A stretch of 40,637 nt of DNA from Candidatus Planktophila sp. (GTDB taxonomy: Bacteria > Actinomycetota > Actinomycetes > Nanopelagicales > Nanopelagicaceae), in assembly GCA_013205535.1 (NCBI GenBank), contig JABMMN010000064.1:1-40637 (forward strand), given 5' to 3'. This document shows, in pieces, positions 1 to 8,334 of this stretch; position 1 is the stretch's first letter, and each line of letters begins with the position of its first letter. A program made the translations under genes and the position numbers. Below the pieces are notes generated by a model. The model made no database searches. It was given only the letters and a program-made list of their open reading frames with translations, and was not told the origin of the DNA.

Positions 1-423
1 AAGGCACTTCGCGATGGTGGATACACAGGTATCTTCGCTGCCGGTGACGGAGTTCTCAAGGCAACATTCCCAAATAACGCTGGTAACACTGCTGCAGAGG
101 GTGCACGTCTAACCGCTGCAGATGTTCCTTTTGAGGATGTCGCTACACCTGCACAGATGGTTGCCTACACAAAGCTCACCGGAATTAAGGTTCCAGGTAG
201 CTATGTCACATCGACCTACAATGCAACTAACATCTTCCTTGCATGCATCAAGCAGGGTGTCGTAACTCGTGCGGGAATGCAGAACTGCCTCACAAATGGC
301 TCATTCAAGGGCGTTGCCGGGGATACCATTCGATTCGATCGATATGGTGACATCATCGGTGGAGCAGCAGTTGGAGCCTTTACAATCAAGGCTGGAAAGA
401 TTACTTACCTGGGCGTTGCCTAA
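1..423 (+). CDS. livK: Branched-chain amino acid ABC transporter, substrate-binding protein (C-terminal part)
   Basis: The reading frame is open from base 1 to a TAA at 421-423, so the window holds only the last 140 codons and the start lies upstream. The visible part has the character of a type I periplasmic-binding protein of the LivK family: a beta-alpha segment (GIFAAGDG), then a segment where ligand-binding proteins of this family carry AYTKLTG-like and Y-x-A-T-N-type helices, and a final FDRYGDIIGG segment, which matches the family's usual end motif (F-D-x-x-G-D). It would be a surface-anchored lipoprotein that hands branched-chain amino acids, or a related substrate, to LivHM. The family assignment rests mainly on the next four genes, which are unmistakable. 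Substrate specificity cannot be read from this fragment. Confidence 0.85.
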   Translation, partial: KALRDGGYTGIFAAGDGVLKATFPNNAGNTAAEGARLTAADVPFEDVATPAQMVAYTKLTGIKVPGSYVTSTYNATNIFLACIKQGVVTRAGMQNCLTNGSFKGVAGDTIRFDRYGDIIGGAAVGAFTIKAGKITYLGVA

Positions 424-442
424 GTAGTATTGAGCATCAAAT

Positions 443-484
443 AATCGCAGCCGTCTCTGGCTAAATCCAGAGGCGGCTGCGATT
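443..484 (+). terminator. Strong intercistronic hairpin between livK and livH
   Basis: Arms 443-460 (AATCGCAGCCGTCTCTGG) and 467-484 are complementary over 18 bases with a single G.T wobble, around a 6-base loop. No T-run follows, so this is not a standard intrinsic terminator. It sits between the binding-protein gene and the permease genes, where ABC operons often carry a hairpin that stabilises the upstream message or attenuates the downstream part. The hairpin itself is seen directly; its role is inferred. Confidence 0.7.
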
Positions 485-495
485 ACTACAATGAA

Positions 496-1458
496 GTGGA
501 TTATATGAATTTACAAGTTCTTGAGAGCCAGTTCTGGTCCCTCTGCCTGCAGGGAATCGCTCTTGGCTTTATCTACGTTTTAATCTCTCTTGGATACACC
601 ATGGTCTACGGCGTGCTTCGTTTGATTAACTTTGCCAACTCTGAAGTCTTTATGATCGGGACATTTGCAACCGTTGTAGCACAGGTTGGAATCCTACAAA
701 ACCAGACCGACTCTCAATCTCTACATGGCTTCAGACTGATTTACACTCTTGTCTTCGCTCTGCTTTTCTCTATGCTGATCTGTGGATTTTTAGGAATTTT
801 AGTCGAGCTAGTGGCTTACAGACGGCTGCGAGCCCTCGGTGCCAAACCCTTAGGCTTTTTAATCTCTGCGATCGCAACATCGATAGTTCTTCTTGAGACG
901 ACACGTATTGTGACTTTTTCTCGTCCCCAGACATCTCCGCGTCTTTTAGACAAGTGGTCATTTGGAGAGTTTGCTGGTGCTAATTTTAGAATTGATACAG
1001 TCATGGTCATTGTCTCTGGAGTCGTAATATTTGTTGTTCTTGATCGTTTCGTCACCAAGACCCGCCTGGGTAAGGCCATCCGTGCCGTGTCCATGAGCGA
1101 GGAAAACTCAAAACTTATGGGGATAAACCTCAATCGAGTTGTTTCACTTACATTTTTTATTGGTGGCCTCACAACAGGTGCAGCCGCGTTTTTCTATACC
1201 ACCGTCTATGAGACAACCCAGTTTAATGTGGGCTTCAATCTAGGTTTGGCGGCTTTTACTACTGCAGTTCTTGGCGGTATCGGAAACCTTCGAGGGGCCT
1301 TCTACGGTGGCATGTTCCTTGGAGTCCTTGAGCAGTTTTCATCGGCCATCCTTGGCTCGCAGTGGAAATCAGTGACCGTCTTTACAGTATTGGTTCTTGT
1401 CTTGCTCCTCAAACCAAATGGCATCTTCGGTGAAGCTGTCCAGCAAACGAGGACATGA
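496..1458 (+). CDS. livH: Branched-chain amino acid ABC transporter permease LivH
   Basis: Membrane permease of the LivH family, about 320 residues, with roughly eight hydrophobic segments. The N-terminal region has the family's LGFIYVLISLGYTMVYG stretch followed by LINFANSEV, and the C-terminal region has TTAVLGGIGNLRGAFYGG, close to the classical LivH signature. The EENSKLMGIN stretch is the cytoplasmic loop that contacts the ATPases. The frame can begin at GTG 496 or ATG 505; neither has a clear ribosome-binding site, and the ATG three codons in is a good alternative. Its stop overlaps the livM start in an ATGA (1455-1458), so the two permeases are translationally coupled. It pairs with LivM to form the channel. 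Confidence 0.95.
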   Translation: MDYMNLQVLESQFWSLCLQGIALGFIYVLISLGYTMVYGVLRLINFANSEVFMIGTFATVVAQVGILQNQTDSQSLHGFRLIYTLVFALLFSMLICGFLGILVELVAYRRLRALGAKPLGFLISAIATSIVLLETTRIVTFSRPQTSPRLLDKWSFGEFAGANFRIDTVMVIVSGVVIFVVLDRFVTKTRLGKAIRAVSMSEENSKLMGINLNRVVSLTFFIGGLTTGAAAFFYTTVYETTQFNVGFNLGLAAFTTAVLGGIGNLRGAFYGGMFLGVLEQFSSAILGSQWKSVTVFTVLVLVLLLKPNGIFGEAVQQTRT

Positions 1459-2486
1459 TGATAAATATTCGCGATAAGAGTGCATCAATCTGGGAGAGTT
1501 GGAGTCCGCCTGCCCGCTCAGGCTTTGTATTGATTGTCATTACTCTCGTGGCACTTCTTCCCTACGCCGGAAGTTTTGGACCAACCTCTTTTCTTGACAC
1601 CCCTATATCCTCCTATCAAGCAGTGCTCGTTTACCCAATCGCCCTCTTCGTTCTTATGGGTCTTGGACTCAATATCGTGGTTGGAAAGTCTGGACTCTTA
1701 GATCTTGGCTATGTAGCCTTCTTTGCAATCGGTGCATACACGATGGGCATCATGGGAACTATGACAAGCCTTAATACATGGCAGATCCTTCCCTTTGGAA
1801 TCTTCTTTGCGATGCTCTCAGGATTACTTCTAGGCCTACCGGCACTGCGCCTACGTGGTGATTATTTGGCGATTATTACTTTGGGTTTTGGAGAGATCAT
1901 CCGCATCGTCGCCCTTAATCTCTCTGTGACGGGTGGACCTAATGGCATCGTTGGTGTTCCAACCCCTCCTGCAATCTTGGGTCAAAAGTTTGAGCTCGAT
2001 GATCATGCAGGCTACTTTTGGGTCATTCTCATTCTGATTTTATTGGTCATATGGATGATACGTCGCTTCACAATCCGTCGGCCAGGTCGGGCATGGGAGG
2101 CGATACGCCAAGACGAAGATGTTGCAGCACTAATGGGGGTCAACCTTCTGGTCTATAAGCTCTGGTCATTTACAATCGGGGCTGCAGTCGGCGGCGCTGG
2201 TGGAGTCATCTATGCCTCAAAGACAATGTTCATCGCCCCCGATATGTTCACTTTCAATACCTCTATTCTCATTTTGGCATGCATTGTCTTCGGAGGTTTA
2301 GGAAATATCTGGGGAGTCATCCTCGGTGCATCTATCCTGGCCTATCTACCCGAGCGTATCCGCTTTATCAGTAACGCTCGCCAATTGGTCTTTGGTCTAG
2401 TACTTTTGGTGATTATGAATGTTCGGCCAGATGGATTATTACCTCGAAAGAAGCGCGAAAAAATTAGGCAAAAGGAGGCCGTGTAA
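1455..2486 (+). CDS. livM: Branched-chain amino acid ABC transporter permease LivM
   Basis: Second permease subunit, 343 residues, with the N-terminal hydrophobic segments and the GLGLNIVVGKSGLLDLGYVA region typical of LivM, then LRGDYLAIITLGFGEIIRI and the ATPase-contacting EDVAALMGVN loop. The C-terminal SILILACIVFGGLGNIWGV matches the conserved end of the family. It starts at ATG 1455 inside the end of livH (4-base ATGA overlap) and ends at TAA 2484-2486 directly against the livG start. The segment just before its stop holds the livG ribosome-binding site. Function: membrane half of the high-affinity branched-chain amino acid importer. Confidence 0.95.
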   Translation: MMINIRDKSASIWESWSPPARSGFVLIVITLVALLPYAGSFGPTSFLDTPISSYQAVLVYPIALFVLMGLGLNIVVGKSGLLDLGYVAFFAIGAYTMGIMGTMTSLNTWQILPFGIFFAMLSGLLLGLPALRLRGDYLAIITLGFGEIIRIVALNLSVTGGPNGIVGVPTPPAILGQKFELDDHAGYFWVILILILLVIWMIRRFTIRRPGRAWEAIRQDEDVAALMGVNLLVYKLWSFTIGAAVGGAGGVIYASKTMFIAPDMFTFNTSILILACIVFGGLGNIWGVILGASILAYLPERIRFISNARQLVFGLVLLVIMNVRPDGLLPRKKREKIRQKEAV

Positions 2487-3263
2487 ATGAGTGAGAAGAT
2501 CCTTGAACTTAAAAATCTAACAATGCGCTTTGGTGGAGTGACCGCCTTAGACTCGGTTGATCTAGATGTATTCAAAGGTGAGATCTGTGCCCTCATCGGC
2601 CCGAACGGTGCAGGTAAGACGACTGTCTTTAACGTGATCACTGGTGTTTATCAGGCAACTGCCGGTGAGATTATCTTTGAGGGAAAAAGTATTCTTGGAA
2701 TGAAGCGTCATGTAATCGCAAAAACCGGCATGGCCCGCACCTTCCAAAATGTCCGCCTCTGGGGGGAGATGACCGCATTAGAAAATGTCATCACTGCGAC
2801 CGATGTTCACAAGGGCTCAGGGCTTGTAGGAGCACTCTTTGGTCTGCCCCGTTCGCGCCGTGAGGAGAAGCGAGACCGTATTCGCGCACAGGAGCTCCTG
2901 GATTTTATGGGGATTGGCCACCGCGCAGATCAACTTGGCAAGAACCTTCCCTATGGAGATCAGCGCCGCTTAGAAATTGCGCGTGCAATGGGCACTGAGC
3001 CACGCCTCTTACTTTTGGATGAACCAGCTGCCGGCTTTAATCCAGCAGAGAAGGTAGAGCTTGCATCACTGATCAAAAAGATCCGTGATGCTGGTTATAC
3101 CGTTCTTCTGATCGAGCACGATATGTCTTTGATCATGGGAATCTCAGATCGTGTGGCTGTCTTAGACTTCGGCATCAAGATCGCCGATGATCTCCCAAGT
3201 AATGTACAGAAGGATCCAAAGGTTATTGAGGCCTATTTAGGAGTGCCAGTAGATGCGTCTTGA
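2487..3263 (+). CDS. livG: Branched-chain amino acid ABC transporter ATP-binding protein LivG
   Basis: ABC ATPase of 258 residues. Walker A is GPNGAGKT at residues 38-45. The signature region reads LPYGDQRRLEIARA, the LivG-specific variant in place of LSGGQ, followed by the Walker B stretch LLLLDEPAAG and the switch histidine in LLIEHD. ATG 2487 follows the livM stop without a gap and has an AAGGAG-type ribosome-binding site at 2472-2477. The gene overlaps livF by 11 bases. It powers import together with LivF. Confidence 0.96.
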   Translation: MSEKILELKNLTMRFGGVTALDSVDLDVFKGEICALIGPNGAGKTTVFNVITGVYQATAGEIIFEGKSILGMKRHVIAKTGMARTFQNVRLWGEMTALENVITATDVHKGSGLVGALFGLPRSRREEKRDRIRAQELLDFMGIGHRADQLGKNLPYGDQRRLEIARAMGTEPRLLLLDEPAAGFNPAEKVELASLIKKIRDAGYTVLLIEHDMSLIMGISDRVAVLDFGIKIADDLPSNVQKDPKVIEAYLGVPVDAS

Positions 3264-3975
3264 GATCAAGGATCTGCGGGTTCATTATGGAAAGATCGAG
3301 GCGATCAAGGGAATCTCGGTTGTCGTCAATGAGGGAGAGATCGTCACGCTCATTGGAGCTAACGGAGCGGGTAAAACAACGACACTCAAGACAATTTCTG
3401 GTCTACGCAAAGTCTCCAGTGGTTCGATTTTATTTGATGGTCAAGATATCTCTAAAGTCGCTGCCCACGAGAGGGTAAATCTTGGTATCTCACAGGCACC
3501 TGAAGGCCGTGGAATCTTTCCTGGAATGACAGTGCTAGAAAATCTTGAGATGGGTAAGTTTCACCGCAAGGAGCGCAAAGCTGAGATGAATGAGGATCTC
3601 GATAAGATTTACCAACTCTTCCCACGTTTAAAAGAACGTACCTCCCAAGCCGGCGGAACCCTCTCTGGGGGAGAGCAGCAGATGCTTGCTATCGGTCGTG
3701 CCCTCATGTCACGGCCAAAGGTTTTACTCCTTGATGAGCCATCAATGGGCCTTGCACCACAGATGATTGCAAATATCTTCCGCATCATCACTGAGATCAA
3801 TAAGAGTGGAGTTACAATCTTGCTAGTCGAACAGAATGCAGCACAGGCTCTTGCACGTGCACATCGCGCATACATTCTTGAGACCGGAAATGTTGTCAAA
3901 GAGGCGAAGGCGAGTGATCTTCTTGATGATCCTGCTGTGCGCCAGGCCTATCTGGGAACTGGGGCGCAGGCCTAA
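3253..3975 (+). CDS. livF: Branched-chain amino acid ABC transporter ATP-binding protein LivF
   Basis: Second ABC ATPase of the importer, 240 residues. Walker A GANGAGKT is at residues 35-42, the SQAPEGRGIFPGMTVLENLEMG segment is a LivF hallmark, the signature is LSGGEQQML, Walker B LLLDEPSMGL, and the switch region LLVEQN. The start at ATG 3253 lies inside livG, with AGGAG at 3239-3243 nine bases upstream. The stop TAA at 3973-3975 lies only 4 bases from the stop of the convergent thioesterase gene, leaving no room for a separate terminator. Confidence 0.96.
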   Translation: MRLEIKDLRVHYGKIEAIKGISVVVNEGEIVTLIGANGAGKTTTLKTISGLRKVSSGSILFDGQDISKVAAHERVNLGISQAPEGRGIFPGMTVLENLEMGKFHRKERKAEMNEDLDKIYQLFPRLKERTSQAGGTLSGGEQQMLAIGRALMSRPKVLLLDEPSMGLAPQMIANIFRIITEINKSGVTILLVEQNAAQALARAHRAYILETGNVVKEAKASDLLDDPAVRQAYLGTGAQA

Positions 3976-3979
3976 ATCC

Positions 3980-4390
3980 TTAGCGCTCTGCCAGTATCAG
4001 ACAGGTGATGCGAGCGGTGCATGTGCGCTCACCTTTATCGTTTGTTATCACGACATCCCAGCTGCATAGTGTTTTGCCAAGGGAGATTGCAGTGGCCACA
4101 CCGGTCACCACGCCACTTGTCGCAGATTTGTGGTGAGTAGCGTTGATATCGACTCCAACAATCTTTCGATGAATGCCTGCATGTAATGATGTTCCGATCG
4201 ATCCCAAAGACTCGGCTAGAACCACATTGGCACCACCGTGCAAAAGACCAAATGGTTGCGTATTACCCTCTACAGGCATCGTGGCTACTAAACGACCCTC
4301 TTGTGCTTCGAGAAAAACGATACCCAGTTTTTTATCGAGTGCACCGCTTCCTCGCTCTTTATAAAAAGCAAGAAAATCCTCACTGACCAT
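3980..4390 (-). CDS. Hotdog-fold acyl-CoA thioesterase, PaaI/MenI (YdiI)-like
   Basis: A 136-residue single hotdog domain, normal length for the family. The core QPFGLLHGGANVVLAESLGS (residues 45-64) contains the HGG motif and the catalytic-position glutamate E60, and it is very close to the corresponding stretch of E. coli YdiI/MenI, which hydrolyses 1,4-dihydroxy-2-naphthoyl-CoA in menaquinone synthesis. A MenI role is therefore possible, but related enzymes act on other aromatic or acyl-CoAs, so substrate is not fixed by sequence. A thioesterase of this type beside polA is a recurrent arrangement in actinobacteria. ATG at 4388-4390 is 7 bases downstream of a TAGAAT hexamer on the minus strand, suggesting a leaderless message. 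Confidence 0.85.
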   Translation of the reverse strand: MVSEDFLAFYKERGSGALDKKLGIVFLEAQEGRLVATMPVEGNTQPFGLLHGGANVVLAESLGSIGTSLHAGIHRKIVGVDINATHHKSATSGVVTGVATAISLGKTLCSWDVVITNDKGERTCTARITCLILAER

Positions 4391-4397
4391 AAGACAG

Positions 4398-4403
4398 ATT
4401 CTA
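4398..4403 (-). promoter_or_regulatory. Predicted -10 element of the thioesterase gene
   Basis: TAGAAT on the minus strand ends 7 bases before the ATG at 4390. That spacing would put the transcription start on or next to the start codon. No convincing -35 is visible. It lies back to back with the polA -10 in a 35-base divergent interval. Confidence 0.5.
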
Positions 4404-4413
4404 CTGTGGAATC

Positions 4414-4419
4414 TAGGAT
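4414..4419 (+). promoter_or_regulatory. Predicted -10 element of polA
   Basis: TAGGAT is followed by exactly 6 bases and then the polA ATG at 4426. This is the geometry of an actinobacterial leaderless promoter. No clear -35 or ribosome-binding site is seen. Confidence 0.5.
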
Positions 4420-4425
4420 GAGCCC

Positions 4426-7014
4426 ATGTCTAAACGGCTATTGCTCATTGATGGACACTCAATGGCATATCGCGCCTTTTACGCCCTGCCAGTCGAGAAT
4501 TTCACAACGGCATCGGGCCAGCACACCAATGCCATCTATGGCTTTGCAACGATGCTCCTATCTCTCCTGAGCTCTGAAGAGCCGACGCATGTAGCCGTTG
4601 CCTTCGATGTATCCCGCAAGACTTTACGAACTGAGATATTTCCTGAGTACAAGGCGAATCGTGCCAAGACACCTGATGAATTTCGATCTCAGATGGAACT
4701 GCTTCACCAACTTGTTACCGCCTTCGGTATCACATCTTTTGAACTTGAAGGATATGAGGCCGATGATATTTTGGCCACATTAACAAAGCAGGCTGAGTTA
4801 GATGGCTTTGAAACACTCATCTGTAGTGGTGATCGTGACTCTTTTCAATTAGTGAATCAGATGACGACAGTTCTCTATCCAAAGCGTGGCGTGAGCGATT
4901 TGGCGCGAATGACACCGCAGGCAGTCATCGAAAAATATGGGATGACACCCGCTCAATATCCAGATTTTGCCGCACTACGCGGAGATCCAAGTGATAATCT
5001 CCCCTCCGTCCCAGGTGTCGGAGAGAAGACAGCGGCAAAGTGGATCATTGATCATGGATCCCTGGCAGAGTTGATCGCCAACGCAGATAAGTTGTCAGGC
5101 AAAGTGGGGGCCTCATTTCGAGATTCAATCGCATCGGTAACTCTTAATAGTGAGTTAACGCGCTTGATTAGCAATGTTCCCATTGAGTTTGCACTCTCGG
5201 ATCTGTCCTGGTCTGGAGTCGATGAGAGCAAGACCAATCCACTCTTTGATACTTTGGAGTTCAAAAGCCTTAAAGAGCGAATTAGGCAAGTTCTGATCAC
5301 ACGGAGCACACCTGCAATCGCTGGACAAGCACCCTCTCTTTTTTCAGTAGAGATGGCGGTGCGATCTTTAACTACCACCGAAGCCGATGCGCAGATTGCA
5401 TCACATGGTGGCCCGATCACGATTGCCTTTGCTTTGGAGGATGAGCATCTTCATCAATACGCCATCGGACTATCACCTGAGAATATATTCCTGGTCCAAA
5501 GCTCAAAGATGGGGGATTGGGCCGCTGATGCCACAGTCAAGAAGATTACTCATGATGCTAAATCTCTGGCACGCGCTACCGCACTCCTTGGTATTGAATT
5601 CGATAGCGCCTTGGCCGCTTATTTAGTTAATCCTGGAGTTCGAGCTTCATCTCTGGCAGATTTGTCTCAGAGATGGGGTGATGGTTCGGTAATCGATCAG
5701 TCAAGTCAGGAACAGGAGTTGCTCACGAGTGCGCGGGCGTTATTTTCTCTGCAAGTGAGCCTCACTCGCGAACTCAAGGAGCGAAACCTTTTCGAACTTT
5801 TTTCAACGATGGAGCTTCCCATCGCACAGTTGTTAGCCAATATGGAGAGGATCGGGGTCGCCATCGACCAAGGCGAGCTTGAGAGGCTTTTTGGATTCTT
5901 TGAGGGTGAAGTTGCCCGTGAAACCAAAGCGGCCCATGAGTCTGCCGGACATGAGTTCAATGTGGCATCTCCCAAGCAGCTTCAAAGCCTGCTCTTTGAT
6001 GAGCTTGGCCTACCCAAGACGAAAAAGATCAAGACGGGCTTTACAACCGATGCTGAAAGTTTGGATTGGCTCCATAAAAAGACCGGACATCCAATCTTAA
6101 CTCATCTACTTCGTATCCGTGAGACCAAGAAACTTTCAACGACCATTGAGGGATTAATCGCGGCTATCGCCCTTGATGGACGTATCCATACTCACTTTGC
6201 CCAAACCGTCACAGCAACTGGACGGCTCTCATCTATCGCGCCAAATCTTCAGAATATTCCTGTGCGCACAGAAGAGGGACGTAAAATCCGAAATGCTTTT
6301 GTTGCAGGTGATGGCTATGTCGGTCTCCTCACCGCCGATTACAGTCAGATAGAGATGCGCATCATGGCTCATCTCTCCCACGATGAAAAACTCTTGAGAG
6401 CCTTCGAATCTGGGGAAGATCTTCATGCAACGATCGCCGCCGTTATCTTTGGTGTAAAGGCCACCGATGTTGATCCAGAGATGCGCAGGCAGATAAAAGC
6501 TATGTCGTATGGTCTGGCCTACGGCTTATCCTCTTACGGTCTAGCTACTCAGTTAGATATTACTCCCGCTAATGCTCAATCCTTAATGGATACTTATTTT
6601 GCGCGCTTTGGAGGCATCCGCGACTATTTAAAGACGGTAGTCGATGATGCACGTAAGCTCGGTTATACCGAGACGATTATGGGACGCAGGCGTTACTTGC
6701 CAGATCTTATGAGCGATAATCGTGTGCATCGAGAGGTGGCAGAGAGGATGGCGCTCAACGCCCCGATTCAGGGATCGGCCGCTGACATAATTAAGTTGGC
6801 GATGTTAAAGGTACAAAAGGCGATAGAGAATGCGAACCTAGGCTCACGTATTCTTCTACAGATACATGATGAGCTAATCCTTGAAGTAGTAGAGGGTGAA
6901 GAGGAGAAAGTGCGCGAACTAGTAAGGCGGGAAATGGGCTCTGCATATCCGCTACGTGCCCCTCTAGATGTAAATGCTGGCCTTGGTCTAACCTGGCACG
7001 AAGCGGCACACTAG
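4426..7014 (+). CDS. polA: DNA polymerase I
   Basis: 862 residues. The N-terminal 5' nuclease domain (about 1-290) has LLIDGHSMAYRAFYAL, EGYEADDILAT, SGDRDSFQLV and the helix-hairpin-helix LPSVPGVGEKTAA. The middle domain (about 305-480) is a degenerate 3'-5' exonuclease: the first acidic motif reads ITIAFALE and lacks the D-x-E pair, so proofreading is probably absent, as in other actinobacterial Pol I. The polymerase domain is intact: motif A DYSQIEMR with D638, O-helix MRRQIKAMSYGLAYG (686-700), and motif C QIHDELILEV with H814-D815-E816. The O-helix carries tyrosine Y695 where many Pol I enzymes have phenylalanine. The enzyme fills gaps after excision repair and removes Okazaki primers, which fits the uvr genes downstream. 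Confidence 0.97.
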   Translation: MSKRLLLIDGHSMAYRAFYALPVENFTTASGQHTNAIYGFATMLLSLLSSEEPTHVAVAFDVSRKTLRTEIFPEYKANRAKTPDEFRSQMELLHQLVTAFGITSFELEGYEADDILATLTKQAELDGFETLICSGDRDSFQLVNQMTTVLYPKRGVSDLARMTPQAVIEKYGMTPAQYPDFAALRGDPSDNLPSVPGVGEKTAAKWIIDHGSLAELIANADKLSGKVGASFRDSIASVTLNSELTRLISNVPIEFALSDLSWSGVDESKTNPLFDTLEFKSLKERIRQVLITRSTPAIAGQAPSLFSVEMAVRSLTTTEADAQIASHGGPITIAFALEDEHLHQYAIGLSPENIFLVQSSKMGDWAADATVKKITHDAKSLARATALLGIEFDSALAAYLVNPGVRASSLADLSQRWGDGSVIDQSSQEQELLTSARALFSLQVSLTRELKERNLFELFSTMELPIAQLLANMERIGVAIDQGELERLFGFFEGEVARETKAAHESAGHEFNVASPKQLQSLLFDELGLPKTKKIKTGFTTDAESLDWLHKKTGHPILTHLLRIRETKKLSTTIEGLIAAIALDGRIHTHFAQTVTATGRLSSIAPNLQNIPVRTEEGRKIRNAFVAGDGYVGLLTADYSQIEMRIMAHLSHDEKLLRAFESGEDLHATIAAVIFGVKATDVDPEMRRQIKAMSYGLAYGLSSYGLATQLDITPANAQSLMDTYFARFGGIRDYLKTVVDDARKLGYTETIMGRRRYLPDLMSDNRVHREVAERMALNAPIQGSAADIIKLAMLKVQKAIENANLGSRILLQIHDELILEVVEGEEEKVRELVRREMGSAYPLRAPLDVNAGLGLTWHEAAH

Positions 7015-7023
7015 TTTCAGAGG

Positions 7024-8250
7024 CTACTTAACCTCATTAGAGATACTTTTTATCGCCCGAAGATCCTCCTCGTGGGTTGGAACAGCATATGCCGCACTCA
7101 ATCGTTCGCGTCCAATAGTCAGAATGAGTAAACCAAAGAAGATCATGATCGGTAGCATCGCTAAACCTATTCGAGGAGAAAACATCTCTGAGACAACGCC
7201 ACCAACAGCGGCGCCTAGCGCCATGAACGATCCTTCAATACTCCAAATCCAACCAAGTGATGCCGTCTGCGACCCCTGTGGTCTAACAATTTCGAGAACT
7301 TCAAAGTAGAAGACTTGAAGTGCCCCACCCAGAAAACCAATGCATGCTCCGACTAAGGCCATGGTCCAATCGGGATACGTGAAGGCTACAGGGATACATG
7401 CGATCACCCACAGCAGGTAAGTTCGGCGAAGCGCAGATAGCGGAGAGAGTCTCTTTGAAACCAAACCACCGAATAAGCCTCCGGTGACAGTGGCGATTCC
7501 AAAAGAGGCAAAGATCCATGCAACGCGATTTGGCACCCCTTCTTGAGTTGCAAAGGCTGGGACGGCAACATCAAATACTCCCCATCCAAAGCCGATAAAG
7601 CAGCCTTCGAGCATGAGTAATCGAATAGCTCGATCGCGCCACAACTTCTGCTGATTTTTTTGTTTTTTCTCTGGAATCCAATTTCGGGAGACGGGAGTCA
7701 GTGATAATGCGATCCCACCCAAAAACATCAGAGTCGCAATAGCGCCTAAGCCAAGCGCTGGACGCGAAGAAAGTGAGAGCGCTGTTATTACAACTGGCCC
7801 AATAACGCCAGTTGAATTCATCATGGACGAGTCGAAGGCATATGCAGTTCTTAAATATGAATCAGGAACGATGTCCTTCCATAAAGGACGCACTGAGAGA
7901 TTAATTGGAGGAGCAGTGATTCCCAGAATAAAGGTGGTTATTAAAATAGATTTACTGGTATCCATTGTGTTGAGAATGAGAATCAAGCCTGAATACATCG
8001 GGACCAAAATACGGATTGGCCACTTCTGACCAAAACGATCCATGACCGATCCTCGAAGGCCGGCGGTAGCCGCCCCAGCCAGTGAGTTCAAGCCGATTGC
8101 AAAACCAGCTATGGCCACTGAACCCGTCTCTTGCTCTGCCTTAAAAAATATGCCTAAACCGATCATGGAATAGGCCAGTCGCGCTGGAAATGCGCTGATA
8201 CCTAGCTGAATGACCTGTGGAAAGGCCAGCAACTCTTTATATCGCTTCAT
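7024..8250 (-). CDS. Major facilitator superfamily transporter
   Basis: About 408 residues with twelve hydrophobic segments in two halves and the family's loop 2-3 motif in altered form (GSVMDRFGQKWPIRIL, residues about 65-80). The middle loop is basic (VSRNWIPEKKQKNQQ). It belongs to the drug/metabolite efflux-like MFS group, but no substrate can be named. The start is uncertain: an upstream TTG at 8280 extends the frame by 10 codons, but ATG 8250 gives a natural MKRYKELL start and has a TAGACT hexamer at 8261-8266 on the same strand. It converges on polA with only 9 bases between stops. An MFS gene near polA-rpsA-uvrB also occurs in mycobacteria, which suggests inherited synteny. Confidence 0.85.
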   Translation of the reverse strand: MKRYKELLAFPQVIQLGISAFPARLAYSMIGLGIFFKAEQETGSVAIAGFAIGLNSLAGAATAGLRGSVMDRFGQKWPIRILVPMYSGLILILNTMDTSKSILITTFILGITAPPINLSVRPLWKDIVPDSYLRTAYAFDSSMMNSTGVIGPVVITALSLSSRPALGLGAIATLMFLGGIALSLTPVSRNWIPEKKQKNQQKLWRDRAIRLLMLEGCFIGFGWGVFDVAVPAFATQEGVPNRVAWIFASFGIATVTGGLFGGLVSKRLSPLSALRRTYLLWVIACIPVAFTYPDWTMALVGACIGFLGGALQVFYFEVLEIVRPQGSQTASLGWIWSIEGSFMALGAAVGGVVSEMFSPRIGLAMLPIMIFFGLLILTIGRERLSAAYAVPTHEEDLRAIKSISNEVK

Positions 8251-8294
8251 AACGAAGTTGAGTCTAGCGATTACGCTCAAAAAATTTAGTGGAT

Positions 8295-8324
8295 TTGCCC
8301 TTATCCGCTCACAAACCCTACCCT
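8295..8324 (+). promoter_or_regulatory. Candidate rpsA promoter
   Basis: TTGCCC at 8295-8300 and TACCCT at 8319-8324 are separated by 18 bases and resemble -35 and -10 elements. Transcription would start near 8331 and give a leader of about 50 bases containing the hairpin at 8335-8346. Assigned by pattern only. Confidence 0.4.
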
Positions 8325-8334
8325 TGCCCTCCAG

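Noticed and set aside
443-484. Reading the livK-livH hairpin as a full intrinsic terminator
   Set aside because: There is no T-run after the stem, and the permease genes downstream have no evident promoter of their own, so complete termination is unlikely.
866-880. TGCGATCGCA, resembling a highly iterated palindrome (HIP1-like)
   Set aside because: The core was noticed only once or twice in the window (again near 40030), not enough to suggest enrichment.
816-1172. 118-codon open frame on the minus strand inside livH
   Set aside because: It lies wholly antisense to a conserved permease gene, has no family resemblance and no start signal; it is a codon-bias shadow.
3968-3990. Small palindrome CTAA-ATCC-TTAG spanning both stop codons of livF and the thioesterase
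   Set aside because: Only a 4-base stem, formed mainly because both stop codons are TAA on opposite strands; too weak to call a terminator.
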